Shown piece after piece: positions 34,376 through 47,799 of a stretch of 64,000 nucleotides of DNA. The notes beneath the pieces are model-generated. The model was given only the letters and a program-made list of their open reading frames with translations. It was not told the origin of the DNA and made no database searches. Source of the stretch: Callaeas wilsoni (taxonomy: Eukaryota; Chordata; Aves; Passeriformes; Callaeidae). The stretch lies in contig VWPU01004148.1 of assembly GCA_013398955.1 (NCBI GenBank), positions 248,001 through 312,000 on the forward strand, given 5' to 3'. Numbering within the stretch: the stretch's first letter is position 1; the number at the start of each line of letters is the position of its first letter. A program made the position numbers and the translations under genes.

Positions 34376-37300
34376 CATTAATTGGATATGCAGGAGGTGG
34401 TGTTTTGCTTTAAATAAATCTGACTGGATCAGAAATTGAATGTTTCAAATACATGAATTATATTTTAGACAATTTTTCACATTTTTTTTCTGGGTTTGAA
34501 TTAGTTTTTTCTTCATATCTATGTATTCCTCAGAAACAAATAGGAAAAATTGAGTGGAACCCTGGGACATTTTGTTTTATGATTATTTTAGTGTATGCAC
34601 ATTTTGTATATCTAAGTCTGACAAATAAGAGCTGATTGTAATTACATTTTTGTTCCTGCCATGTGTTCTCAGGCCTCTTTCTCCATTGTTTCTTTCTCAT
34701 GTGACTGTTATTATGGATCAAATAGCTGCTTTGCATAAATCATTTCCATAAAAATGTACATTTTGTTTTTGATTTACAGAGAGTTTGACATAGGAGACAG
34801 CCTTTTTTCATATCACACTGGGATTTTGAGTAAAATACATTGCAATGTATATATGAAAAATTAACTTCCAAATAAATGAATCCTAACCAAATACTCAAAG
34901 AGAAATTATTGAAATCTGAGGACAATAGATATTTCAAGGCAGGAAAATTTGAAGTGCGAAGAAAAGGTTCTTCTTTGAGTTATACATTCTATGGCATATC
35001 CATCAATAATTTATTTAGAAACGGTAAGACCATTTCTATGTTAAACTCTGAAGGCATTTATAAGTGTGATTAACTTTATACAAGGGAATAGTTGGACCTA
35101 AGTCAAGGAAAATGACTATAGTATTCAAGATCATATTATTTTCTTTGCTTACCTGGGGAGGCTTCTTATGATATTAGTAAGTCAATATTCCCTAATATAT
35201 TAATCTTAATATATTAATATTTTCCTGGTTTAGGAAAGGATCTGCATTCCATATAGGACAAAAATATCTCCCTAATATTAGTCAAAGAAGATATTGATGT
35301 TTCAGAATTAGTCCACATAGCTTCGTCCTGGAGCATAGTCCATGACTTTGTCAGACTGCTAGTCTGAGAAAGCAGTCCAAGAGCAGAATTTGGAGCAAAA
35401 TTTGGGTGCTCTGTCTGGAACAATGCATGAGTTCTTTAGGCTGAGGAAGGCTTATCTATAACCCTGAATAATTTGTTGAATGTGCCCCAACCACTTGCAG
35501 TCTTTGTTTCAAAAGGTGTGGTGAAAGTGGTGTAGTTTGTGGTTTTGTTATGGATTTTTTACTGTTTACTTGTTTTCCTAAGTAAAACTATTATCATGTA
35601 ATTTTTTTATATGTTTAATTTGATAAGCAGATGAGCCTCCTGAAAGTGAATTTTATGCCATTGCTTACCTGACAGAACCTAGAAGAGTGGACCATCACAT
35701 TTTCTCTTTTTCTGTGGAAACCACCATATTCCAATCAATAGACTGCTGTATAAAAGGTGTATTTCCTTCTTATGCAATGCAGCATTGAATCTGTATATAA
35801 CAATAATGCTCTGTGAATGGTCTTTCGTATTGGGCATCTCAGAAGATACAGGGTGTGAAACTTATATTTAGCATTTGACTTCTTTATTCCTTAAAGTGAT
35901 TTGAGTGCATGTGAATTTATGTGTTTTCCAGAGTCTTTCCAGGGTCACAGACATTTTTATGTCCTGAGAAAGATGATCCATTTAACTGTATGATCTTTGG
36001 TTCAAAATCCTATTTTTTTTCCATAGATAATAGTTTTCAGATCAAGCAAAATTCTTAAGTGAATTTAGTCTTGGTACAACAGAAACTGTCTCTGAGACTT
36101 TTGTTCTAAGCATAATGAGACATATTAATTTTAGTTGAAGTCATCGCTAAGATGTATTGAGCTGAAATGCTGATACAGGACTACAGTGGTCAAAAAGTCA
36201 TGATGATGACACAAAAATTTCTAGTTTTAAGATAACCTGTCATGCAAGCTGTTATAACAGAATCTGTCTAAAAATGTAAGCGTAACCTTCTAAATTATTC
36301 CTACACATTAACCCTGAATTGTCTCTTCTTCTCCATGATCACGAAAACAATATTAAGGAGAGATATTGAGGGAGCAGCCAGATTTAATTAAACAAGGAAA
36401 TTGGTAGCAAGTACAGATATGTAATTGCCTGTTTTTCAGTCCATAATTTTAATTTTTTTTCATCTGGAAAAAAAAAAGGAAGAAAAACAGCAAAAGAAAA
36501 GAAAGAAGGTTTTGTTATAATCTTGTTTTGGGTTCTTTTAATGCAATATTTAAACAAAAATACATTCCATTTATTTATCAGCTCTTTTTTCTGCGGGAAA
36601 TGCAGCAGCTCTTTGGGGGGTTATTGCTGTCATCCAGGCAGCAGTCATTTCACAGAATTTGACATTACTTGTTCAGAATTCAATTATGTTTTCTTTCATG
36701 TCAAACAACATTAAATGATCATTTGAATTTTGGTCTTTTGACATCAGTAATTGTTATAATTCATGGCAGATGACTCCTCAGATGTCAGAAATTTGGGCCA
36801 ATGGAGAAAAATCTTTTTATTTTTCATGTAGAAAACAACTAACAATCAAAATGATTCAGGAATGCCTATTACAGTGGAAATAGTCTTTATTTATTTAATT
36901 TCTTCATAAAGAGCTAATCAGAAGTTTGATTGTGCACTCATTCATTTTAAAAGACGGACATTTCCATGACATGTAAATTGACGACTGGTTTTCTTCACTC
37001 ACGAATCTCCTGCATGGCCACCCATAACAATCTTTCTTGTCTTTCTTCCTCTTTCACTGGATTCTTGGTCACATCTTCATTCCACTTCCAAAGACAAGGT
37101 CCTTCACATTGAATGCCTCTCTTTCATCAGGTTTGTTTGGTGGTGCTGATGTTCTCACCCATTGTCTAATATGAGCGGACGCATAGCTGGTAGTTAGAGC
37201 TCTTTGAGAGCTGTCTAACATGTGGTAGGAGGGAAAAGATGTTAAGGGAATCGATTTGTTGGCCTCACAGCTGAATGAGGGTGTGCAAATTTACTTAAAA

Positions 37301-37962
37301 ATGAAATGTAGATAACTGGTTAAATTTCCATCTAGTGCTTGGGAAATTGTATAGAGTACTGGTCAAGTGTTCTTCCCTTTTATTTTCCTTTTCCTTCTGT
37401 TCTTCCCTTCATTTACCTATCTGAAATGAGAATTACTTTATGATACAGATCTTGCTACAGTCATGTTTGCTTATCTTATTTCTGGGTTAATGATCTACGC
37501 AGGATGGATTTCAATGCTTTTTAGAAAATATAGCCATTCAAATTCAGAAGGGTTAGTTATTAGCTGCTGTAATTTATTAAGGGGATTATACTTGTGATCT
37601 TTCATCCACACTTATTTAACTTAGTTTCTACAGAGTTTTTGCAAGTTAATTGGTTTTGACCCAGTTCTCCCAGAAGTGTAGATTTTTGAATTCACAAAAA
37701 TGAATTAGAGAACCTGTAGCTTTTCAACAGAAAATAGGTGTCTGTTCCTTGACCCTTTTGAAATCTCTTCCTCAATAATTTAACATTATTTTTAAAAAGA
37801 AATTACTCTTTCACAAGATACAGCATTAAAATTATCACCATTTTTGGTACAATGCTTGTTTCATATAATCTCCTTTTCGGATTTGCTTTTTCTTAGTCAT
37901 TAGCCTCCTCAATTTGTGCATCTTAGGACATTTTGCAAAACCCATATTTTTTTCATAAGTGT

Positions 37963-37977
37963 AAAAAAAAAAAAAAA
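37963..37977. repeat. Poly(A) tract, 15 bp
   Basis: Fifteen consecutive A. It lies 40 bp upstream of the CR1 copy at 38017; no retrocopy body precedes it. Confidence 0.8.
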
Positions 37978-38016
37978 GCAGAAGGTTTTCTTTATTTGCA
38001 TGGAGATTAGTAGTGC

Positions 38017-38640
38017 ATACTTGCGGCCCAGAAAGCCAACATGGGCTGCATCCAAAGCAGCATGACCAGCAGGTTCAGGGGGTGATTCTGTCCCTCTTTA
38101 CTGTCCTCATGAGATCCTCCTAGAGTGCTGCATGCAGCTCTGGGGTCCCAGCATAAGCAGGACACAGACCCATTGGAGTGAGTCCAGACAAGGACCACAA
38201 AGACGATCAGAGGGCTGGAGCACTGCTCCTACAAATATAGACTGATAGAGATGGGGTTGTTCAGTCTGGAGGAAAGAAGGCTCCAGAAGACATTAGAGGA
38301 GCTTTCCAGCACATTAAGGGGGTTACAGAGAGCTGGAGAGAGACTTTTTATAAAACCATGTAGTGACAGGAAAAGGGAGAATGACTTCAAACTAAAGGAG
38401 AATAGGTTTAGATGAGATACTAAGAATTAATTCTCTTCTGTGACAGTAATGAAGCACTGGAACAGGTTGCCCAGAAAAGTTGTGGATGCCCCAACCCTGG
38501 AAGTGTTCAAGGCCAGCATGGATGGGGCATTGAGCAACATGGTCTAATGGAAGGTGTCCGTGCCCATGGCAGGAGATTGGAATTAAGTGATCTTTAATTT
38601 CCATTCCCACCCAAATCGTACTATAACTCTATGATGATTA
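38017..38640 (+). mobile_element. CR1 LINE 3' end with end of ORF2, plus orientation
   Basis: Begins in the 3' part of ORF2 with TTGCGGCCCAGAAAGCCAAC (CR1 'AAQKAN' region) and continues ATCCAAAGCAGCATGACCAG, TGCATGCAGCTCTGGGGTCC and GACGATCAGAGGGCTGGAGC. It then runs through the 3' UTR: GACTTTTTATAAAACCATGT, AGTGACAGGAAAAGGGAGAA, GCACTGGAACAGGTTGCCCA, GTTGTGGATGCCCCAACCCT, CATGGCAGGAGATTGGAATT and an end with ACTCTATGATGATTA. A 5'-truncated insertion of about 620 bp with stops and indels in the ORF2 part. The minus ORFs across it are antisense shadows. Confidence 0.93.
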
Positions 38641-38644
38641 TTGG

Positions 38645-39175
38645 CTGAAATAAATATTTTCATGATGTCTGTATCAGGTAATTATTTTTTAATTAAATTT
38701 TGTTTTTAAAATGGTTTTCAAAGCTCATGGAACTGAGTAAGCCATCTCAGCCACTCTGTATACATGGCAATGAATATATACCTATTATATTGTGGTACTG
38801 ATGGCTTTGAACATCTTATTAAAAACAGTTAAAAATGGGTAGTTTAACATATGTCTTGGATTTCTGTTTACTCAGATATAAATCCAAAAGTGAAAAGTCA
38901 TCTCTCAAAAAAAGCAAAAGTTATTGTAGAAAACTTAAAGAAGGCCATGGTTGGCTTTCTCAAAGAGTATTCAGAATACCACAATATTTGAGAATTTTAA
39001 GATACATCTTGAATGTGTGTTTTCACTATTTAGATATTTCTCTAAGAATCATCATCATATTTGTTTTTGAAGATTGTATAAAAAAAAATTAGAGTGTATA
39101 TTTGAATAATATTGTACTGTGGTAGATATAATTTCAAAATAATGTGTACAACAACCTAAAATACAATGTTCCAAC
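38645..39175. other. Unique AT-rich sequence between two CR1 pieces
   Basis: A plus frame of 85 residues (38835-39092) is lysine/serine rich with no domain. No element recognised. Confidence 0.5.
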
Positions 39176-39180
39176 CCTAG

Positions 39181-39625
39181 GTCTGTTTAGCCAGGCTGGT
39201 CTTCTTCTCCACTGGCTTGTCTTCAGGCATGTGGGGATGGCCTGTCCCTGTAACTATGTTTTCCGTCTTAAGGCACATCCAGCCTTCCTGTTCTCCTTTC
39301 CCTTTCAGGACTGCCTCCCAAGGGACTCTCTCAACCGTTCTGCCCAAGGACTTCCCTCTGGAAGTCCAAGGTGACAGTTCTACTGCCCCCTTGCTTGCTG
39401 TTACAAGGATCAAAAACTATAATTTCATGATTGCTGTGCCCAAGATGGCTTCCAAGCATCATATCACCCATCAGTCCTTCTCTGATCACAAACAGTAAGT
39501 CCAGACGGGAATTTTGCCTAGTGGGCTTCTTCACCAGCTGTGTCATGAAGTTATTGTCCACACACTTCAAGAAACTCCTAGACATTTTCCTCTCTGCCGT
39601 CATGTATTGCCAGCAGATATCTGAT
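39181..39625 (-). mobile_element. CR1 LINE ORF2 fragment, endonuclease C-terminal part and linker
   Basis: The minus frame 39331-39603 reads FLKCVDNNFMTQLVKKPTRQ, then LDLLFVIREGLMGDMMLGS and HLGHSNHEIIVFD. This is the last part of the LINE endonuclease, including the SDHE-type motif (here SNHE, with Asp replaced by Asn). After a frameshift the frame 39177-39413 continues with HMPEDKPVEKKTSLAKQT, matching the CR1 linker that usually reads '...CRKxSRRGRRPAWLNRE'. Both ends are missing, so this is an internal fragment with no 3' UTR nearby. It is more diverged than the 38017-38640 copy and lies in the opposite orientation, so the two are separate insertions. Confidence 0.85.
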
Positions 39626-40155
39626 GGGTTTTGTTACAGAAACATTTCCTTGCCTTTTATCTTGTCATTTAGGTGAGAGAGCAAGGTGTAGTTATTTGGT
39701 CTCATTTATTTTAGAAAGTGAATGTTAAGCCTGGGTGCCAAAACTTTTTTGTAAGCCAGTTCTATGACTTGTTCCTATTAAAAAAAAATATTGTTTATTC
39801 TGCTTGCACCTTCAAATCCCGGAAGCTTTGTGTAGATAATTACATTCTGTGTGCAGTCGAGAGCATGACAATGAGCAATCAGTCAATTCCATTATTGTGA
39901 GGGTGATACTATGAGGGCTATATCCAATGTCATTGGCTTCTCTGTAACACACGCACAAAACACTCTGAGTTCCAGTGTTTTCCTGTTATTATATTTTAAA
40001 TCATACAGCTAATGATGGCTTTATAGTCACTTGGAAGCATGTGTGCTGTGAATACCAATAACAAGAGGCTAATAATTTTATTTTTAAAAAGCAAGGGTTT
40101 GATTTATAGTGGGATGAGAAGGTAGGAAATTATAACCTTTTTCCTCTCATCAATA

Positions 40156-40220
40156 GTAGTAATAATAATGATTCTAATAATAATGATTATTATGTGATGA
40201 TGATGATGATGATGATGATT
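40156..40220. repeat. Degenerate AAT/GAT triplet microsatellite
   Basis: Starts with AGTAGTAATAATAATG-type units and ends with about nine pure TGA units at 40195-40220. Confidence 0.85.
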
Positions 40221-41704
40221 TTTTTATAGAATGTTATTTTCAAAAATTTATGCCTATGGTCAGAACTTTATTTTCCTTTTTTAATGCCTGCCAGGAAAAT
40301 CGAAAGAAAGGACAAGAAAGTAGTAGTTAAAACTTAATCTCCTTTTTTTACTATAAAAGTCAAAATCCTCATAATTATTAATGTCTTTAAACAAAGAAAT
40401 CCACAAAACTTACTTAGAAATTTTCCTTGACACAATGCCAGAACTGTAAAAATATTATTTTTAACCATCTGAAAAGAGCAACAGTAGATAATACAATTTC
40501 CCAGACCTCACATTCGTGGAGTGCTGTGCTGCTGAAACAATGCTCATATAAAAGTTGTTTTCCTTGACTGTGGGAATTTTTTCCTCAATCAAAGGGGAGC
40601 ACTGAAATGAAAAAAAAGCATTAGAATATTTCCTGCTATTTTTCTCAGAAAAAAAGAAGGTCAAGGAATACCCTATTTTATTGTAAGGGGTGAGCTTGCT
40701 GTGCTTGTGTTTGTAACATTAGAGAAAATAGACACTTTAGAGAGAATATGTATGTATCGTAATATATTTTCATGCTTTGTTATTCTGACAGCCCTTTCTC
40801 TGCTTTGTTAAGGACGATATCTGACTCATGGACTGGTTTTCTGTACATATATACGTCTAAAGATAAGTAAATACAGTCAGGAACTCAACTTACTGCAAAA
40901 CATTTTCCTTAGCATATAGCATACAGGGTCAAGATGAATTTCTGTGAAAATATTCTGTTCAAATATTCATTAGATATCCACGATTTCACCCAAAAAGAGA
41001 AATATCTAACTCTGAAACTAAATTTGGAATATAAATTTAAAGTGGAATCTCCCTTATGCTCTGACCATAATGTCAACATTTTTTCTAGAGTGTTTATGTC
41101 TCAATTTTGCAGTCTGATAAGCAACTCAACAGTCAGTTTTCTTTTATTCTCTTGAATGTCAGAACTGCAAGACTAAATTATTTCCCTTGTAATGGTTATC
41201 TAGTCCAAAGTACAGTTTAATCATTTGGTACTAATTGTGAAAGATCCAGCAGTGCAAGGCTGTGTGTTCATAATACATGATTGTTGGGTACTCACTCGGG
41301 CTATCATAGATAAAAGATCAATTTCTATTATAGTAGGGCTTTTTGAAAAGAGCTCTCTCAATTAATAATACAGTATCTTATCAGCTGTTTGTGACTTTGT
41401 AGTGGCAGAAATATTTCTTTATCACATTATCATTGAACTAAAAAAAAAAGTAAAATCCTTAGTTTTCTCTCAAATCAAACAGTAAAAAGATTTTAAAGGC
41501 GTGAGTGTATCATTAGGGCAAAAGAATTTCTAGTTTCCTCCAAGAAAATTTCTTTTCTCCTCCAGTATACATGCATGTGTATTCTGGATTCTAAGCAAAT
41601 GTTTTGCTCAAGATGTTACTTTCCTTTTTTTCCCTGGAGCAATATATATTTTAGTTCCTTGGTCAAAGCTCATACTCTGCTCTTATGTTGTTTTTCCTTT
41701 ATAA

Positions 41705-41720
41705 ATATATATATATATAT
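41705..41720. repeat. Short (AT)n microsatellite
   Basis: About eight AT units preceding GTGCATGTAC. Confidence 0.8.
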
Positions 41721-43650
41721 GTGCATGTACTTCAGTGTGGCGTTCTTCAGCGTATGATACCTCTACATCTTCCACACCTCATAAAACTTGACATGAAGGA
41801 AAATTCTCTGAAAGTCCCACCTTATAAAAATACCACTGTAGCTGAGTCACCATGGCATCACTATGATTACAGCAGTTTACATGGAAAAAAACATTGCTAT
41901 TTTGTGCAAGACAAAAAATGTTTTTCGTCGCTTGAAAATACTACTACTACTATGAAGAAATTATATCTTAAATATATATTGCCTTTTTAAAAGAAAAATA
42001 GAACTATCTTTAACAATATGATGGAACTAGTGCCTGATTTTTCTAGAAATGATCATAAACTTGCACACTGACCACAGAAATCTAGATTCTGCTCTATATT
42101 GACAATGACAAAGAAATAACCATTAGGAGACAAAGCGAAAAAAAAATCTGTCATTAGTTTCTCTCTCCTGACTTTTAAGAAGGGAAAGGACATTACTCAG
42201 CAAAATACTTCTTCTGTTGGTATTTAAACTTTACTGAATGTCAAAGGGCACAAAAGGGTGTAAGGCATTAGGTAAATGAGGCATTAAGTGTACAAATATC
42301 AGGTTCTTAAGTCTTGCTCAGCACTCATAACTGTTGAAGATCATCTTTTGCTTTCTGTTAGCTTCTATCTAGCACAATTTGAAGACCAAATATCTGAAGG
42401 AAACCTCTGGTTCTGTAGAATCAACGGTCCTAGATAGACCTTTAAGGATGTCCCCACTCTTAACTTTAGATCGTCTGTAAAATTTCCTACCTGTTCCCAC
42501 TGGCAAGGCAATTCCAGCACCTGTAGATTTCAGAGATCTGCTAAATCAGGAACTAAACAAAGAACTAAATGCCATTATTTCAGAAACTAAGTTATTCCAC
42601 TAGAGAATAGTTTACTATGTAGTATGGGATTTGGTATTGCTGAGGAAGCAACAAAAACTTAAAACTGTTTTTCCTTCCCAGCAGTGTATCTAAGGGATGT
42701 CACAGGACAAGCGTATTTACAGCCACAAATTGCAGGTGGAAATGCTATCATGGCAGTAAGGGATAATAGACTGAGAGATGCTGAGGTGAGAAGGGATGCA
42801 CAAAACATTAATAGATTGAACTGTGAATGAGACACTTTAATTTATTTTAAAGTATGTGTGATTAGGGATATAGCTTTTTATATATAGAGTATTTATCTAA
42901 GAAATTTTACTTCTTTCATCACCTGCAGCAGAAACTATGGCCTATCCCTGACTTTAAGCCAAGACCAAGTTTTCACTGCACTGGTTGTGCATAAATAAGA
43001 TAAAATTACAAGTAATTATAATTTTCATCTTGATTAATATCCTGATCATGAGAATTTTAATCAGCTCCTACATTTTTCATTTCAGAAAAAAATAAAAGTT
43101 CAATATTTTAGTTAATTAGAACTGGGCAGAAACTAAACGTAATTGAGAAAAATTAAATAAAGTTCTTAACTGTCCCCACCACCACTTTATTCATATGAAA
43201 TTAAATGTTCAAAAAGACACCGGAAGGATCAAAGATGAAGGAAAGTGTATTTCCTGTGAGAAGTAAGAATGTCCTAAATTCTGTATTCAAGCAAATATGG
43301 GTCATGGCAAGTGAAGACAGAACAAGATAAGATTCAAGGTAAAAAAAGGCAAAGCCTAAGGAAGAAAGAAACAATGATTGCAATCCTACTAATAATCTTT
43401 GATCACTCAATAAAAACATGTCAGTAAGAGGTAGCACAACTATAGCACCACAGAGAGAGTGCTAATGTTCCCTTGTGTTCACAGCCTGCCAGATGAGCTC
43501 CGAGTAGGCTTTGTTAAACTAGCAATTTGTGCAGCTAGGATATTTTGCCATGGCTATCCTGTGAGATATCATGGAGTTTGATCTGAGAGAATCATTGTCA
43601 CGCTCTTCTGGTACAAATTGCACTTTTCCTAACACACGTTGATTTATTTT

Positions 43651-44094
<444 letters not shown>

Positions 44095-44097
44095 AAG

Positions 44098-47000
44098 ATT
44101 TAGTATCTGTTGATGTTAAAAGTTTTCTTAGAGATGTATGGATAGTCCTTGAAGCACAGAAATTATTTAGATTTTAGAAAATTATACTTTAACACAAAAT
44201 AATGAGCAGGATGTAGGAAAAATAATGAACTATTTAAACAACAAATAAACTGAGACACCAATTATTAGCATTATGAAAGTGACATTTTAAGCAACTGAAT
44301 ACTTTATACTCTGACAGATATGACATAATATATGTACATAGAAAGCAATTTTATTTTAAAATAACACTTTTTCATAGTTTCTCTATTTTATTTGTTTCCT
44401 ATTTTACTAATAGGTTCTACAGAATAATAGTGCTCTTTACATCAGAAATTTTACCCTTTATGTTACATAATCTCAAAATTGTCAGTTAAAATATATATTT
44501 CCAGTGCCTAGGACTTCAAATAAAAATTTTCATTTGGAAATATTTTTAGTTTTCACAATATCAAAGGAAGCCATGGGAATATAACTTTACTCCAGGACTG
44601 AAAGCAGGGAGCATAAATTAGGAAGAGTCTTTTAAAGTTGTTTTGGTTATTTTCAAGACAGATGAAAGCAGTGAGAAAAAAACATCAGTTCTTCCTTCTT
44701 AGTTCTCATAACTAACTTTTGTATTTGTTTTTGATGGATTTTTGCAACAGCAATTTTAGTTGATTAAATACTTCTGAGCCAAATAACTTTCCTTGCATGA
44801 GTTCATATAGGTGCCCATTCACCTCAAAATCAATGTGTTTGCATTGAAGATTTAAGAAATAGCTTATATATTAGTTAACTCCATCAACCACATTTTTAAA
44901 CTCTTTATAATTATATTGTTGATGAAAAGCAAGTGGCCTTGGAATATGATTTTATTCTTTTTTAAGATTTTTTTTAATATGTGAATGGGTAAAAATGAAC
45001 ATAACTCAGAAGAATCATAGTTGTAGAACTAGAATTTGCATTTCTCTACAAATGAGATAAAACTCCACAGTGGATTAAACTAGCACATTTGAGAAAAACT
45101 TCGTTTTAAGAGCTAGATCACAAAGAGTGAACAAAATGATGTATTTAACCTGTATTTTAAGAATTAATGGGATCAATATCATTACTTGTATAAGGTGGCC
45201 TCGCTATAGCCTATGAAAAGGTTATGTTAAAAGTCACTCTATAATCAATCCTAAAAAGTAAATATGTACATAAACCTTGAAAAGCCTAACAAAGGCAGGT
45301 ATATTACACACCATTAAACCTCAAAGTGTCTTAGTTTTTCTTAAATAAAACTGCAAAAAGAGCAGGACTCTCCTAAAACAGAATTAATCCAAGAAGAAAA
45401 GCAAACAAACAAACCCTCCCCCAAAAAAATCCCGCCCCACAAGAAAAAAAACACACAACAAAGAAGCAAACTGCAGCAGCAAAGGCACAGGTAAATCATC
45501 AGTGAACTTGGCCAAGTATATTTAATAAACACTTTAATGAAAAATTAAAACTGCCTTATATCTTGATGGGAGACTGTGTTTGGATGGATCAAACATGCAT
45601 TAGAGCAATACGGTCACCAGTAGCTGTCAGTTTGGCCAAATGACTTCCCTGCAGGATGCCTTCTGTGTGTCACAATGCTTCCTCAAATTGGCAAACATTC
45701 TGCCACTTGCTGCGGATGCATGGCTATTGTGCACAGCAAGGACTAAATATGTCATTACAGCCCCCTGTATCCCTAATTTGTATTGTCACGTGAGAGCTAA
45801 AACCTGGAATGGGGCCCTGAAGGCACAAGAACTAATGAACTCTGCCTGGCTTCAGAAGAGTAATCCATCACTGACATCCAACGGCCCTTTTCTTTAGACT
45901 GTGTTGATGAAAATTTTCTAATCTCTCATGCCAAGTGACGTTTTCTAACTGAGCAAGACAGAATGTCCCCCTACCATTAACCTTCCCATAGCAAAATACA
46001 CTACAGTTAGAATCTTCTGAGTTAATTTGAAGTACTTCTCATTCAAACATGGGAGGAGAGGAAGGAAAAAAGAAAGTAAGCAAAAGAAAATTATTAGCCA
46101 GATCCTCCCTGTTTAGCTGTGGACTTAAAAAGTAAATATAAAAGTGAGTGAAGAGTGCTATAATAGTAACATTTATCTCAAACTAAATAGAAATATGCAC
46201 AGATTTCCAAAGCCGGCCAGGTTCATTAACATTCTCGTTAATGTTAATACCAACATCAAGTGATAAATATTAGGATAATGCATTAAAATTTCACTACTCA
46301 TTTTTTTCTTTACAATCCTACTATATTTGGCACAAAATTCTTTAAGATTACCAGTTTTCTGCATAAGAACCTATATGTCAATATAGCAAAACCTGAAAAT
46401 CTTTAGATCCTAGAAAGGTTTTATAAGAAAAATTAGTTGCACAGGTTTTTTTTCTGAAGTAAGTATATATCCTTGTATTTTTAGGCAGAGTTGGATAAGA
46501 GGTTGGCTTGATTTTTTTTTTCTTTCTCTTATGTGTTTTTAAAACTATATTGGCTAATCCTAAAAAGACCAAATTTATGGATATACTATGGGGAAGATTC
46601 TAAGTTATCTGCTTCCATTACTCATTGCCTACTCCATGTTGCCCAATCCTCTACCACATAGGAGAGTTGGCAAGCATCTCCTGAATATCTGGGTCAGAAA
46701 GACTAAGGATGATTTACATCAAACAAAAGCTACACATGAAAACAAAACAAATTCTTCCCAACTTGTTCATCAGCCTGACTCAGTCTATCCAGTTCTGGAG
46801 ACAATAGTAGCCAGTAACAGAGATTTAGTGAAACAAGAAACAAGACTTTCTCTGTGGCATGCAGCTTTCTTCATTCAGCCACTTAGGACTTCCAGAACCT
46901 GCAACCAAATCATCATGTTTCTGTAGCCAGCAGTGGACCCTACTGTCAAGAGTATACTGAATCTTTTTCTTCCAAATGTGTTTCTTCTAATGTGTTTATC

Positions 47001-47650
47001 CTCCTCATTACTGTTAGTATCACCTTCAAATCCTAGGCTGATGGCAGCCATCCCATTTGATCCTTATGATGTAATCCTTTCCTTATCTTTTTCTACTTAT
47101 TCCAGTGCATATCACCAAACTGTTTCAGTAACATCTCAGTGTAACAAGAATTAGAGTCCCAAAACTCTAGGTTATTTACATGTACTGATATTCTTTATTT
47201 TCTTGTATACAGAGGGGATAAAAAGGTTTCTAAGGAGATAGAATATGTGAATTTATGTCTCATTCATTTTCTAGACCTTTAGCTGTCTCAGAATATCTGT
47301 CAGATCAAACCAATCTTTGGATGCAAAAGTTGGTCTACCATTTACATTTCAAAGTATGAGGGGCTGTTGTGAAATCCTTGAGAAAACAGTTCCTGCTAAC
47401 TCTGTCAATCATTCTACACCTCAGTATATTTAATTTCAGTTACATTTCTGATCTCTGACATGAAAACAGTTCAGCTAGTTTTGAGAAGCTCAATTAAGAT
47501 AGCCAAAAATACAATAAAGTCAGAAAAATTGTGTTATGTGTATGTAGTGTCCCACTCCCACACAGGAGGGAGAATCTGAGATTTGCAGATGTCCAGGTTT
47601 GAAAAAGAAAAGAAAAACTCACTAAGTTTATTAGCACACTACACACCTGG
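44098..47650. other. Unique noncoding sequence, AT-rich with one less AT-rich island
   Basis: The segment 45640-45900 is more complex in composition (CTTGCTGCGGATGCATGGCT, TATTGTCACGTGAGAGCTAA) and open for 85 residues on the plus strand. I see no domain or splice signals; a conserved noncoding element is possible. The plus frame 46588-46926 (112 residues) is the longest non-repeat ORF in this part; it also lacks a domain. Nothing else recognised. Confidence 0.5.
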
Positions 47651-47656
47651 CATCAT

Positions 47657-47793
47657 GAAAAAGAAGAAGAAGAAAAGAAGAAGAAGAAGAAGAAGAAGAA
47701 GAAGAAGAAGAAGAAGAAGAAGAAGAAGAAGAAGAAGAAGAAAAAGAAGAAGAAGAAGAAGAAGAAGGAGAAGAAGGAGAAGAACAAGAACAA
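47657..47793. repeat. (GAA)n triplet tract, about 45 units
   Basis: Nearly pure AAG/GAA repeat with a few interruptions (AGAAAAG near 47672, AAAAAG near 47742, GGAG near 47768 and 47777) and an AACAAG edge. The arginine-run ORF over it is an artefact. GAA tracts of this type can form triplexes. Confidence 0.97.
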
Positions 47794-47799
47794 GGTCTC

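Larger units (their letters stand above)
32180..38010. other. Long unique AT-rich noncoding stretch
   Basis: About 5.8 kb with no recognisable element. Notable small features: a cluster at 34320-34400 with an RFX-type palindrome, purine-rich simple sequence at 36467-36508, a less AT-rich segment at 37150-37250 (CTAATATGAGCGGACGCATA), and a 15 bp poly(A) at 37963-37977. ORFs are short and without domains. Confidence 0.55.
39630..43640. other. Long unique AT-rich noncoding stretch
   Basis: About 4 kb. Contains small microsatellites at 40156-40220 and 41705-41720 and otherwise no recognisable element or coding frame. Confidence 0.6.

Noticed and set aside
37963..38640. Poly(A) followed by CR1 as a processed pseudogene
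   Set aside because: The poly(A) precedes and does not follow any retrocopy body, and CR1 does not use a poly(A) tail.
46588..46926. 112-residue plus-strand ORF
   Set aside because: No recognisable domain, no convincing splice sites and no codon-use signal that can be judged by eye; chance length is plausible in 64 kb.
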